Assembly (NCBI GenBank): GCA_024635675.1
Contig: JAGXIJ010000116.1
Location: forward strand, 1 to 37,727
Direction: 5' to 3'
From: Gillisia sp.
GTDB taxonomy: Bacteria; Bacteroidota; Bacteroidia; Flavobacteriales; Flavobacteriaceae
Length of the DNA: 37,727 nucleotides
Shown here in pieces: positions 19,201-26,016 of this stretch. Made by a program: the position numbers and the translations under genes. The notes beneath the pieces were generated by a model. The model was not told the origin of the DNA, did no database searches, and was given only the letters and a program-made list of their open reading frames with translations. How positions within the stretch are numbered: the stretch's first letter is position 1; the number at the start of each line of letters is the position of its first letter.

Positions 19201-20426
19201 GACCTACCACAGGCTTTACTTTTGGAAGCCAGAGTGATGTAAGAGGAATAGCCGCTAGAAATGGATATTTAACTCTTTATCAGGAATTCAATCAACAATA
19301 TACTTCGGTTCAAAATAAGCAGTTGGATATGCAAGCTTCGGTAAGTTTTATTCCCGATCTAACAATAGATCTAAATGCCAGCAGAATATATTCAGAAACT
19401 TATAATGAGAATTATAGAATTAGCCCCAGCAGTTTAGAATACCAATCCTTAAGCCCTTATAATTTTGGGAATTTCAATATTTCTACAGTGCTAATTAAAA
19501 GTGCTTTCGATAAGAATGATTCGGAATTTTCAGAGACCTTTGAAAATTTCAGAACTAATAGATTGGAGGTTGCGCAGCGACTGGCATCAGAGAATGGTCG
19601 AGATCTAAATGATGTAGATGAAGATGGGTATCCTGTTGGTTATGGGAAGACGAATCAAGCGGTGTTATTACCGGCATTTATCGCAGCATATACAGGACAA
19701 AGCTCATCTTCAGTAAAACTAGGGGCTTTTAGAGATGTGCCAATTCCAAACTGGGATGTTAAATATACAGGCTTAATGCGATTGGATTGGTTTAAAAAGA
19801 ATTTTAAAAGGTTCTCTTTAAGTCATGGATATCGTGCTGGATATACTATCAATCAGTTTCAATCTAATTTAGATTATAACCCAAACGATCCTTTTGAATT
19901 TAATCAGGCTAATAATTTCAAGAATAAGTTACTGTTTGCAAATATCAATTTAACAGAGCTTTTTAGTCCCTTAGTTCGTATAGATATGGAAACTAAAGAG
20001 GCAATTAGAATATTAGCTGAAATTAAAAAAGATAGGACCATGTCGTTGAGTTTCGATAATAACCTGCTAACAGAGGTTAAAGGGAATGAATATATCTTAG
20101 GCTTGGGTTACAGGATAAAGGACTTTAAGATTGTAACTAACCTTGGAGGAAAGCAACGAGTGCTAAGTAGCGATCTTAACTTTAAAGCCGATGTTGCCTA
20201 CAGAAAAAATATAAACATAATTAGATATTTGGATTTAGATAATAACCAAGTAATAGCGGGACAAGATCTTTGGGCGATAAATTTTGTTGCAGATTATGCG
20301 ATTTCAAAGAATCTAACAGCACTTGTTTATTACGATCATACTTTCTCTGAATATGCTATTTCTACTGCGTTCCCGCAAACAACAATTCGTTCAGGTATCA
20401 CCTTAAGATATAATTTCGGAAATTAA
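13290..20426 (+). CDS. sprA: SprA, outer membrane translocon of the type IX secretion system (gliding motility)
   Basis: SprA is the giant outer membrane beta-barrel that forms the protein-conducting channel of the type IX secretion system and is needed for gliding. The frame encodes 2378 residues, a normal length. It has a signal peptide of about 28 residues cleaved after SLYA, the family's early segment with SLPNPASIVAGYEYDP, and long beta-rich regions. It ends on an aromatic C-terminal strand (SGITLRYNFGN) typical of outer membrane barrels. The start is TTG at 13290, directly before the signal peptide. No break was found in 7.1 kb. It follows ruvA closely and is followed by a new promoter before gcvH, so it ends that transcript. 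The neighbouring tonB and RemB-like genes also act at the outer membrane. Confidence 0.96.
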   Translation: MRNNYLKLQLISLFGIFWLFVSSPSLYAQDTPVAQDSTHTGYATGTLSLPNPASIVAGYEYDPILNRYIYTEKLGSYNLSIPLILTPDEYQELVIQEEIRNYFKEKNNAISENREGDPEAQQDLLPSYYVNSGFFESVFGGKEIEVVPQGSVAMDLGLLYTKQDNPAFSPRNRSNLTFDFDQRIQLSLLGNVGTKLKVIANYDTESTFDFQNQLKLEYTPNEDDIVQKIEIGNVNMPLNSALIQGAQSLFGFKTELQFGKTRVTGVFSEQKSERRTVNVEGGATVEEFEKFAIDYDQDRHFFLAHYFRDNYNEALKNYPFINSNIQIQRIQVWVTNRTNNIQNLNDARNIVAIQDLGETNIPGNIGLNNPPGGFFNRPPGTFPNNTNNDFNPFGITGPGESILTSAIRDISTVQSGFGGVTVSEGEDYAKLENARQLKPNEFTYDQKLGYISLNQRLSNDEVLGVSFQYTVGGQVYQVGEFANDGVDANTQASADGARINQNLVVKLLKSTVTNVSEPVWDLMMKNIYALGAYQLEPNDFRLNILYTDPQPQNYLSPAQGSAVPLPEDVAETTLLRVFNLDKLNTNNDPVNGGDGFFDYVPGITINPQNGLVIFTTVEPFGEYLFDKLDNTPNGGGEDYTLPQTYNDNQREYVFRSLYRTTKIQAEQEDADKNKFQLKGRYKSSQVDGIPVGFNLPQGSVTVTAGGRVLQEGVDYVVNYQLGRVQIIDDALLASDIPIQVSTENNALFGQQSKRFTGINIEHQFNDKLLVGGTFLNLKERPLTQKANYSYEPVNNSIYGLNANYSTEVPFLTRLVNKLPNIDTDVPSNFSIRGEFAYLQPGAPQVNAFDQKATTYIDDFEASQTSISINNPLSWELSSVPLDFGGELGNGDLASGYKRANLSWYTVDPIFYSSRRPSGITDADLSGFATRRVFLNEIFPNTDVIQGQPQVIYTLDLTFSPSVRGPYNFNPAAAGGNTLANPKENFAGISRAITSTNFEQSNVEFIEFWMMDPFIYAENAGNTGGTISFNLGNISEDVLKDGRKQYENGLPKDGGTQNTVSSVFGKVPADQSLIYAFDSQGQERINQDTGFDGLGDAEEALKFTAFGNLPDPSADNYEYFLNRTGSIVDRYRSYNGIQGNSPTELSDTNRGNTTLPTTEDLNRDNTMNTINSYFQYDVKIFPGMNATNSPYIADVRELDAPLPNGQDIPVRWIQFKVPIFEPTETKGGIADFRSIRFMRLFLSDFAQETVLRFGTMDLVRGDYRRYNQSLDPDTPGQPIESGTLFEVSAVNIEENENREPVPYVLPPGVNREELFNNNTNIRQNEQSLSIRTCDLEPQDARAVYKNFQVDMRQYKNLEMFLHAESFVNEVALKDGQLVAFVRIGTDFTDNYYQIEVPLTATLPGATSADEIWPAANRLLLRLDLLQQVKTKVLGDPSLIPSQLNYFNEDLDLVDSNEPYEVGQLRIGVKGNPSFGNVRLLMLGVKNGSPENSASDICGEVWFNELRLSDLDNQGGWAAIVNMDTNIADFATISATGRKSTIGFGALEEGPNQRSREDLQQYDVVTNVNVGQLLPQKWGVKIPFNYSRGEELITPKYDQEFLDLELQTRLDEITDPLERGRVKEQSEAYTKRQSVNVIGLRKERVGDSKPMPYDVENFAFSTSYNQIDHRDFEIEDALSQNVRVGATYDYGFAPLTLEPFKNITALDSSDYYSLVKDFNVNLLPTNISLGSNIFRQYNEQKFRELTINEGDIGIPTLYQRNFMFDWQYRVNYNLTKSLQFSFNATNNRLVRNYFTEDNFVDNSIGIWDNFFEIGTPNQHFQSLQVNYELPFAKIPVLEFIKTTYSYTGDFQWQRGSQIFAQLEDIPDLGNSVQNSSIHQINANLDMQGLYKYLGLVPKKSSANSIKARSAAVPTSPGATKEEEKANQPKSDKAYNTVLGLVTAIKRVQLTYRENRGIFLPGYTPSIGFWGTLRPTTGFTFGSQSDVRGIAARNGYLTLYQEFNQQYTSVQNKQLDMQASVSFIPDLTIDLNASRIYSETYNENYRISPSSLEYQSLSPYNFGNFNISTVLIKSAFDKNDSEFSETFENFRTNRLEVAQRLASENGRDLNDVDEDGYPVGYGKTNQAVLLPAFIAAYTGQSSSSVKLGAFRDVPIPNWDVKYTGLMRLDWFKKNFKRFSLSHGYRAGYTINQFQSNLDYNPNDPFEFNQANNFKNKLLFANINLTELFSPLVRIDMETKEAIRILAEIKKDRTMSLSFDNNLLTEVKGNEYILGLGYRIKDFKIVTNLGGKQRVLSSDLNFKADVAYRKNINIIRYLDLDNNQVIAGQDLWAINFVADYAISKNLTALVYYDHTFSEYAISTAFPQTTIRSGITLRYNFGN

Positions 20427-20437
20427 GTGATAGCTGT

Positions 20438-20467
20438 TTGACCAAACCCAAGAATAAATTAACTTTG
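20438..20467 (+). promoter_or_regulatory. Promoter for gcvH
   Basis: TTG (20438-20440), 19 bases, then TAACTTTG (20460-20467). The same spacing occurs before ruvA and ctaB. The final G overlaps a GTG that could be mistaken for the gcvH start; its position inside the promoter argues for the ATG at 20491. Confidence 0.72.
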
Positions 20468-20490
20468 TGCACCTAGAAAAAAATAAGTTT

Positions 20491-20871
20491 ATGAATATAC
20501 CACAAGAATTAAAGTACACCAAAGATCACGAATGGGTGAAAATTGATGGAAATGTTGCGACAATTGGCGTTACAGATTTTGCCCAAGGAGAACTTGGTGA
20601 TATTGTTTATGTTGAAGTGGAAACAGTAGGAGAGACCATGGAGCGGGAAGAAGTTTTTGGGACTGTAGAAGCTGTAAAGACAGTTTCAGACTTGTTATTA
20701 CCTCTTGCAGGAGAGATTATTGAGTTTAATGAAAGTCTTGAAGATACTCCGGAAAAAGTAAATACAGATCCTTACGGAGATGGTTGGATGGTAAAGATCC
20801 AGATATCAGATGAAGATGAAATAGACGGTTTAATGAGTGCAGAAGAATACAAGGAACTTATTGGGGGCTAG
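20491..20871 (+). CDS. gcvH: Glycine cleavage system H protein
   Basis: GcvH is the small lipoyl carrier that moves the aminomethyl group between the P, T and L proteins of glycine cleavage. The 126-residue protein carries the lipoyl-attachment motif with Lys63 in GTVEAVKTVSD, the opening YTKDHEWV, and the ending YGDGWMVKIQ. Length and motifs are ordinary. No other glycine cleavage genes are in the window. In Flavobacteriaceae gcvH often lies just after sprA. The VanZ-like gene overlaps its end. Confidence 0.96.
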   Translation: MNIPQELKYTKDHEWVKIDGNVATIGVTDFAQGELGDIVYVEVETVGETMEREEVFGTVEAVKTVSDLLLPLAGEIIEFNESLEDTPEKVNTDPYGDGWMVKIQISDEDEIDGLMSAEEYKELIGG

Positions 20872-21265
20872 AATATTATTTATAATTGCGGTACTTTATA
20901 CGCTATTAATCACTTCCTTGTCTTTAATGCAGCTTGGAAAGATCTCCCTGGGAGGTTTTGACCCGACAGATAAAATGATGCATTTAGGGGCTTATTTTGT
21001 TTTGGCAATTTTATGGTTTTTATATTATATTTTCAAAAAACAGGAGGAGTTTATTAATATTAAGGGTTTTTTTAACATTTCAATTTTAATAATACTGTTT
21101 GGTATGTTAATTGAGGTTTTACAAGGAGCTCTAACAGATTATCGAGACCCGGATTGGGCTGATATACTGGCAAATAGTATCGGAGTTTTATTGGCGTTGG
21201 GCTTTTGTCTGGGATTATTTAAATTCTTTATGCGCTTAAAACATAAGATTAATTCATTTTTATGA
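20861..21265 (+). CDS. VanZ-like integral membrane protein
   Basis: This protein of about 134 residues has four hydrophobic helices: residues 3-22, 40-58, 70-90 and 105-125. It carries the VanZ-family marks DKMMHLGAYFVLA (helix 2) and IEVLQGALTDYRDPDWADILANSIG (the D.xD..aN..G segment before helix 4). VanZ gives low-level teicoplanin resistance in enterococci, but the role of these widespread relatives is unknown. The start is uncertain. TTG at 20861 overlaps gcvH by 11 bases and begins right before helix 1; an in-frame GTG at 20837 would overlap by 35. Coupling to gcvH translation is likely. Confidence 0.8.
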   Translation: MGARILFIIAVLYTLLITSLSLMQLGKISLGGFDPTDKMMHLGAYFVLAILWFLYYIFKKQEEFINIKGFFNISILIILFGMLIEVLQGALTDYRDPDWADILANSIGVLLALGFCLGLFKFFMRLKHKINSFL

Positions 21266-21309
21266 AAAAAAATTTTACTTTAGCAACCCTTATTAATTAG
21301 TAACGAATT

Positions 21310-22032
21310 ATGAAACCCAAGAAAAATCCGAAAGCCGATTTAACAAAGCGTAGCGTTCTCTTTCTTCAGCTAGGGCTTATTTTAGTCCTATTTATTGCAT
21401 GGCAAGCTATAGAATGGAAAACATACGATAAAGATGATATAAATCTTGGTCAATTAGACCTAGGTGATTTAGATGATGAAGAAATTCCGATCACGTAAAT
21501 TCTGAACACACCACCACCACCACCACCACCACCACCAGCACCAGAAATTATCGAGGTTGTTGAAGATGAGGAGGAAGTAGAGGAAGATATTATTGAGTCT
21601 ACAGAAACAAATCAAGACGAAATTGTTGAGGTTAAAGAGGTTGTGGAAGCTCCGGTAGAAGAAGTGATTGCAGATGTTCCATTTGCAGTTATTGAAAACG
21701 TGCCAATTTACCCGGGATGTGAGAACTTAAGCAATAACGACCAACGTAAGAAATGTATGAGTGAGAAAGTACAAGAATTTGTACAAAGAAAATTTAATAC
21801 AGATCTAGGTAGTCAATTAGGATTATCGGGAGTTAACCGTGTGATCGTGCAGTTTAAAATAGACAAGAATGGTAATATTACAGATGTTCGTTCTCGTGCT
21901 CCACACCCAAGGTTAGAGCAAGAAGCAGCAAGAGTGATAAATTCTTTACCTAAAATGCAGCCAGGTAGACAGAGAGGTAAGCCAGTAGGGGTTATGTACT
22001 CTTTACCAATTGTATTCCAAGTACAGGATTAA
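21310..22032 (+). pseudogene. tonB: TonB energy transducer with an in-frame TAA stop
   Basis: The frame from the ATG at 21310 encodes a TonB: a cytoplasmic N-terminus, one membrane helix (VLFLQLGLILVLFIAW), then an acidic stretch ending in EEIPIT. A TAA at 21496-21498 interrupts it. The same frame then runs on without another stop through ILNT, nine prolines, an acidic Glu/Val-rich linker and the complete TonB C-terminal domain (ENVPIYPGCE, VQFKIDKNGNITDV, GRQRGKPVGVMYSLPI) to 22032. Without the TAA it would be a normal 240-residue TonB, linking the proton motive force to outer membrane receptors. A GTG at 21643 could start a fragment, but it would lack the membrane anchor. Possible causes are a true nonsense mutation, a base-calling error or stop-codon read-through. 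TonB is usually important for growth, so an error or a second tonB elsewhere should be considered. Confidence 0.85.
21511..21537 (+). repeat. (CCA)9 microsatellite coding nine prolines
   Basis: Nine uninterrupted CCA codons encode the proline run of TonB, 12 bases after the internal TAA. Such a pure repeat is prone to slippage in replication and to sequencing error. Confidence 0.9.
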
Positions 22033-22052
22033 ATACCTTAATTGAAATATAG

Positions 22053-22088
22053 AATTCCCAAATTGCTTAGCAGTTTGGGAATTTTTTT
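22053..22088 (+). terminator. Rho-independent terminator after tonB
   Basis: AATTCCCAAATTGC (22053-22066) pairs with GCAGTTTGGGAATT around the loop TTA, with one G-T pair, leading into a run of seven T. Confidence 0.88.
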
Positions 22089-22105
22089 GTTTAATCTGGT
22101 TTTAT

Positions 22106-22134
22106 TTGCAAGAATAAAAAAATTGGTATCTTTC
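22106..22134 (+). promoter_or_regulatory. Probable promoter for the RemB-like gene
   Basis: TTG (22106-22108), 18 bases, then TATCTTTC (22127-22134), one base off TAnnTTTG. The leader to the ATG at 22169 would be about 28 bases. Confidence 0.6.
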
Positions 22135-22168
22135 GACTGTCTCAAACTATAACATTTGTGCTCCTTCT

Positions 22169-24271
22169 ATGAAATATTTTGGATTTCTACTTCTATATTT
22201 TATTTCCTTCAATACTTTCTCTCAGGATGGATTTTCTGAATTTGAAACTTATCCGGTTTTTTCGGAATGTTCAGAAATGGATTTTAATGCAGAAGAAGCT
22301 TGTTTTAAAAACACCCTGATGAAATTGGTGACTGAAAACTTTCAGTTACCGGCAAAGGTTTCCGAAGAGAATTATAAAGGAGAAGCTGTGGTGTTGTTTG
22401 AAGTAACCAAAGAGGGGACTTTCAAACTTCTTTATGTAGATGCTATTTATTCTGAATTAAAAGATGAGATAAAGCGGGTCTTTAATGAATTACCAACCAT
22501 TTCTCCGGCTACATATAATGGGAAGCCGGCATATGCGCAATTTAGAATGCCACTACCTATTCCTTTAGTATATAATGAATTGGTAGCTCCAGAGGAGAAA
22601 ACAACAATTGCTACACAATCTAAACAGGTAGAAAAGCCAAATGCACTTACAGAATACGATAACATTGTATCTAAACCCTTTGTAAGTAAAGTTTCTTCTA
22701 GTAATTTATTTGTTCCGCTCTCTCATGAGAGGTATAATAGATTTGATGCTGAAATGAATAGAATTGGCAACAACAGTCATACAGCTACCAAGCCATATTT
22801 ATATAGCGAAGTTTCTAAATATTACGATTTTGACTCTGAATTTGAAAAGGGGAAGGAGAGAAGTACTTGGGCTGGCAAGAAAATATGGGATGAGCATTTA
22901 GTTACTTTTCAAGGAGAGAATTACTGGTTTACTGGAGATTTAGTTTTGGATCTTCAACTTGGTAAAGATTTTCAAAGTGATGTGGCATTTACTTATAATA
23001 ATACACGAGGTGCAATTTTTCAGGGAGGACTGGGCGAGAACTTTAACTTTTATACTGTTGTATTTGAAAGTCAAGGAAGATTTGCAGATTATTTTAATAG
23101 ATATGCTGAAAGTATTGGGCCGTTTGGTGGTAACCCGGCGACAGTTCCTGGAAGAGGGATAGCAAAGGAATTTTTAGAAGATGGATATGATTTTCCGGTT
23201 GCTGAAGGATATTTGTCCTATAAAGTTTCAGATTTTTTTAATGTGCAATTTGGGCATGGGAAGAATTTTATAGGTGATGGATACCGTTCTTTATTGATGA
23301 GCGATATTGCTAGTCCGTATCCTTATTTCAAATTAAACACGAGTTTCTGGAAGCTAAAATATACCAACACTTTTATGTCTATTCGCGATGTGAGGGGAGA
23401 GGTAGTCGAGGAAGGTTCTTATAGAACAAAATTTATGGCAAATCATTATTTAAGTTTAAACTTAACTAAGAGATTCAACCTTGGATTGTTCGAATCGGTG
23501 GTTTGGCAAAACGAAAATGGTCGTGGCTTTGATGTAAATTATTTAAATCCTGTTATTTTTTATAGATCTATCGAGTTTTCAACTGGTGCCAGAGGTGGTA
23601 ATGCAATTATTGGGGTTACAGGTAAATATAAATTGAGCGATCAGGTAAATCTTTATGGGCAATGGATCATCGATGAATTTTCAACTGAAAAGATCTTTGG
23701 AGGAAATCAAAGTTGGAAAAATAAGTTGGGGTATCAGTTAGGGGTGAAATATTTTGATGCCTTTAATGTCCCAGATCTTTATTTGCAGGTAGAATACAAT
23801 CAGGTTAGGCCATACACTTATTCGCATAATTCTGTGGTTCTTAATTATGGTCACAATAACCAGTCGCTGGCGCATTTATGGGGAGCTAATTTTAGGGAGA
23901 TCATTGGAATTGCCAGATATAGGCGAGACCGAATTTTTGGAAGTGCTAAATTGATCTATGGGAAACGTGGATTCGATTTTGATGATGGGTCGGACGATAG
24001 GTATTATGGCGGGAATATTTACCGTAATGAACGCGACCGGGCATTCGAAGATGGAGTAAAAATTGGACAGGGAAATACCACTACTACCTTATTTGCTGAA
24101 CTGGAAGCAGGATATATTATAAATCCTGTAACTAATCTTAAGCTTTTTGGAAGCCTCATTTATAGAAATTTTGATCCGCAGGTAAATACCGATCTAGTCT
24201 TTAAAGAAAACACGGTGTGGTTTAATGTTGGGTTGCGAACAGATATATTTAACTGGTATTATGAATATTAG
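22169..24271 (+). CDS. remB: RemB-like outer membrane protein with N-terminal TonB-C-like domain
   Basis: This 700-residue protein has a signal peptide of about 18 residues (cleaved near NTFSQ) and a domain at about 25-135 that looks like the TonB C-terminal domain. That domain shows YPVFSECSE, a second Cys 11 positions on, GEAVVLFEVTKEGTFKLLYV, and YNGKPAYAQFRMPLPI. A linker and a long beta-rich region of the Wzi/capsule-assembly barrel type (about 220-700) follow, ending on alternating aromatic residues. Proteins of this type beside sprA are annotated as gliding motility protein RemB in Flavobacterium; the name here rests on gene order and overall look recalled from memory. The place in the outer membrane is well supported. 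The exact role, in motility or surface polysaccharide, is not shown by sequence. It has its own promoter between the tonB terminator and the start codon. Confidence 0.72.
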   Translation: MKYFGFLLLYFISFNTFSQDGFSEFETYPVFSECSEMDFNAEEACFKNTLMKLVTENFQLPAKVSEENYKGEAVVLFEVTKEGTFKLLYVDAIYSELKDEIKRVFNELPTISPATYNGKPAYAQFRMPLPIPLVYNELVAPEEKTTIATQSKQVEKPNALTEYDNIVSKPFVSKVSSSNLFVPLSHERYNRFDAEMNRIGNNSHTATKPYLYSEVSKYYDFDSEFEKGKERSTWAGKKIWDEHLVTFQGENYWFTGDLVLDLQLGKDFQSDVAFTYNNTRGAIFQGGLGENFNFYTVVFESQGRFADYFNRYAESIGPFGGNPATVPGRGIAKEFLEDGYDFPVAEGYLSYKVSDFFNVQFGHGKNFIGDGYRSLLMSDIASPYPYFKLNTSFWKLKYTNTFMSIRDVRGEVVEEGSYRTKFMANHYLSLNLTKRFNLGLFESVVWQNENGRGFDVNYLNPVIFYRSIEFSTGARGGNAIIGVTGKYKLSDQVNLYGQWIIDEFSTEKIFGGNQSWKNKLGYQLGVKYFDAFNVPDLYLQVEYNQVRPYTYSHNSVVLNYGHNNQSLAHLWGANFREIIGIARYRRDRIFGSAKLIYGKRGFDFDDGSDDRYYGGNIYRNERDRAFEDGVKIGQGNTTTTLFAELEAGYIINPVTNLKLFGSLIYRNFDPQVNTDLVFKENTVWFNVGLRTDIFNWYYEY

Positions 24272-24444
24272 TAATAATGTTACTGTTATCAAATTGAAAT
24301 TATTTCTGTTAGATTGCTCCATTAATTATAGCTAATATCACAAATTACTATAAAGGCTAACCTTCCCATTCTTAATTATTTAAAAGTGCCCTGGCGATAT
24401 ATTTACATGAGAGTTTTCTTTAGAAAATTAACTTTTTCACATTC

Positions 24445-24474
24445 TTGCTAAAACCCAATTAAGAAGTATCTTTG
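24445..24474 (+). promoter_or_regulatory. Promoter for the oxidase assembly cluster
   Basis: TTG (24445-24447), 19 bases, then TATCTTTG (24467-24474), with the ctaB TTG start 22 bases further on. The rest of the 225-base gap after the RemB-like gene shows no gene and no clear terminator. Confidence 0.72.
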
Positions 24475-24496
24475 ACCCAAATTTAAAATTGCTTTT

Positions 24497-25399
24497 TTGA
24501 GTAATACAAGCGTACATACCCCTTCTATATCGATACTTACAGATTTTAAGGAGATCACAAAAATGCGATTGGCCATAAGTGTGGTTTTCTCTTCGGTTGC
24601 AGGATATTTTCTGGGAGCAGAAGTGGTGAATTTTGTTACTGTGTTGTTATTGGCAATTGGTGGATATTGTATGGTTGGGGCTTCTAATGCCTACAATCAA
24701 ATAATAGAACGAGATCTTGATGCTTTGATGGATCGTACCAAGGACAGGCCAATTCCGGCGGGAAGAATGTCTGTGAATACAGCCTTTATAATTGCAAGTA
24801 CGCTTACAATTATTGGGTTAATTGTTCTTTATATTATAAATCCCAAAACAGCCATGTTTGGGGCAATAAGTATCTTTTTATATGTGAGCGTTTATACTCC
24901 GTTAAAAACCAAAACTCCATTAGCTGTTTTCGTAGGAGCATTTCCGGGAGCAATTCCATTTATGTTGGGGTGGGTAGCCGCAACTAACGAATTCAGCATA
25001 GAGCCGGGAACTCTTTTTATGATTCAATTCTTCTGGCAATTCCCGCATTTTTGGGCTATTGGTTGGTGGTTATTCGACGATTATAAAAAAGGTGGATTCT
25101 TTATGCTACCTACTGGAAAAAGGGATAAGGGTACAGCAATTCAAGTGATCTTGTATACGGTTTGGACAATTTTAGTTTCTTTGATTCCTGTTTTTGGGGT
25201 TACGGGTAGATTGTTTCTAACACCTTATGCCGGTGCTATTATTTTAGTCCTTGGTTTGGGAATGTTGTACTATGCATTTAAGTTGTACAAGAATAGGGAT
25301 GCAGTTTCTGCGAAAAAATTAATGTTTGCGAGTGTTTCCTATATCACTCTGTTGCAAATAGTTTATGTATTGGATAAATTTTTAAGAGAATGGATTTAA
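24497..25399 (+). CDS. ctaB: Protoheme IX farnesyltransferase (haem O synthase)
   Basis: This enzyme farnesylates haem B to haem O, the step before haem A, for haem-copper oxidases. The 300-residue polytopic membrane protein has about nine helices. The polyprenyl-diphosphate motif is NAYNQIIERDLDALMDRT followed by KDRPIPAGR, and a second conserved loop is YTPLKTKTPLA. It belongs to the UbiA family; the pairing with oxidase genes decides between haem O synthase and other prenyltransferases. The start is TTG at 24497, 22 bases after a strong promoter. Its last ten bases overlap the next gene (ATGGATTTAA), a sign of translational coupling. Confidence 0.94.
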   Translation: MSNTSVHTPSISILTDFKEITKMRLAISVVFSSVAGYFLGAEVVNFVTVLLLAIGGYCMVGASNAYNQIIERDLDALMDRTKDRPIPAGRMSVNTAFIIASTLTIIGLIVLYIINPKTAMFGAISIFLYVSVYTPLKTKTPLAVFVGAFPGAIPFMLGWVAATNEFSIEPGTLFMIQFFWQFPHFWAIGWWLFDDYKKGGFFMLPTGKRDKGTAIQVILYTVWTILVSLIPVFGVTGRLFLTPYAGAIILVLGLGMLYYAFKLYKNRDAVSAKKLMFASVSYITLLQIVYVLDKFLREWI

Positions 25400-25971
25400 C
25401 ACAGGATACCACAGATCATAGAATTGGCAAAGCCAAAAAAATGATGTTATGGTTTGGGATTGCGAGTATGGTAATGATGTTTGCCGGGATTACAAGTGCT
25501 TATGTGGTAAGTAAGAATAGACCCGATTGGATCACAGATTTTCAATTACCGGAAACCTTATACTGGAGCACCCTAGTGATCGTATTAAGTAGCATTACTT
25601 TTATTTTAGCAAAAAGAGCCGTGCTTAAGGAAAATAGAACGAGCGCAACAGTGCTATTATTAACTACATTAGCTTTGGGAATTACCTTCGTGGATTTGCA
25701 ATTTGAAAGCTTTTCAGAAATTATAGCATCTGGTTATTATTTTACAGGAAGTGAGAGTACAATTACTACTTCGTTTATATACGTGGTGGTTTTATTGCAT
25801 CTTGCCCACCTGGCAGCAGGCTTAATAGTGCTTTCGGTGGTAATTTATAACCATTTTAAACAACGTTATAAAAAAGGTCAAATGCTTGGAATTGAGCTAG
25901 GTGCCACCTTCTGGCACTTCTTGGATATTCTTTGGGTTTACCTGTTTGTGTTTTTATATTTCTTTAGATAA
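25390..25971 (+). CDS. Cytochrome c oxidase subunit III (short paralogue)
   Basis: This 193-residue membrane protein of the haem-copper oxidase subunit III family has five helices: WFGIASMVMMFAGITSAYVV, YWSTLVIVLSSITFIL, ATVLLLTTLALGITFVDLQ, FIYVVVLLHLAHLAAGLIVL and FWHFLDILWVYLFVFLYFF. The final segment with WHFLDILWVYLF is the family's strongest mark. The first helix reads ASM where many subunits III have SE, so the acidic residue linked to the proton-uptake path is missing. It overlaps ctaB by ten bases, and a second, longer subunit III follows. It probably belongs to the same oxidase complex at the cytoplasmic membrane. Confidence 0.88.
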   Translation: MDLTQDTTDHRIGKAKKMMLWFGIASMVMMFAGITSAYVVSKNRPDWITDFQLPETLYWSTLVIVLSSITFILAKRAVLKENRTSATVLLLTTLALGITFVDLQFESFSEIIASGYYFTGSESTITTSFIYVVVLLHLAHLAAGLIVLSVVIYNHFKQRYKKGQMLGIELGATFWHFLDILWVYLFVFLYFFR

Positions 25972-25981
25972 TAAATTTGCG

Positions 25982-25989
25982 TATTTTTG
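25982..25989 (+). promoter_or_regulatory. Candidate -7 element before the second subunit III gene
   Basis: TATTTTTG fits TAnnTTTG and lies 28 bases before the ATG at 26017. No TTG stands at a suitable distance upstream, so support is partial. Confidence 0.4.
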
Positions 25990-26016
25990 CCCATCATATA
26001 AAATCAAATTCTTCAT

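Noticed and set aside
20467-20490. GTG at 20467 as the gcvH start
   Set aside because: The GTG overlaps the G of the TAACTTTG promoter element, and the eight extra residues are not part of the H protein.
21507-21540. Short-period repeat as a possible CRISPR or phase-variable array
   Set aside because: It is a pure triplet repeat coding for proline inside TonB; there are no spacers or dyad structure.
21643-22032. TonB C-terminal fragment as an independent gene starting at GTG
   Set aside because: It is in the same frame as the upstream TonB part, has no membrane anchor or signal and no promoter; it is better read as the rest of an interrupted tonB.
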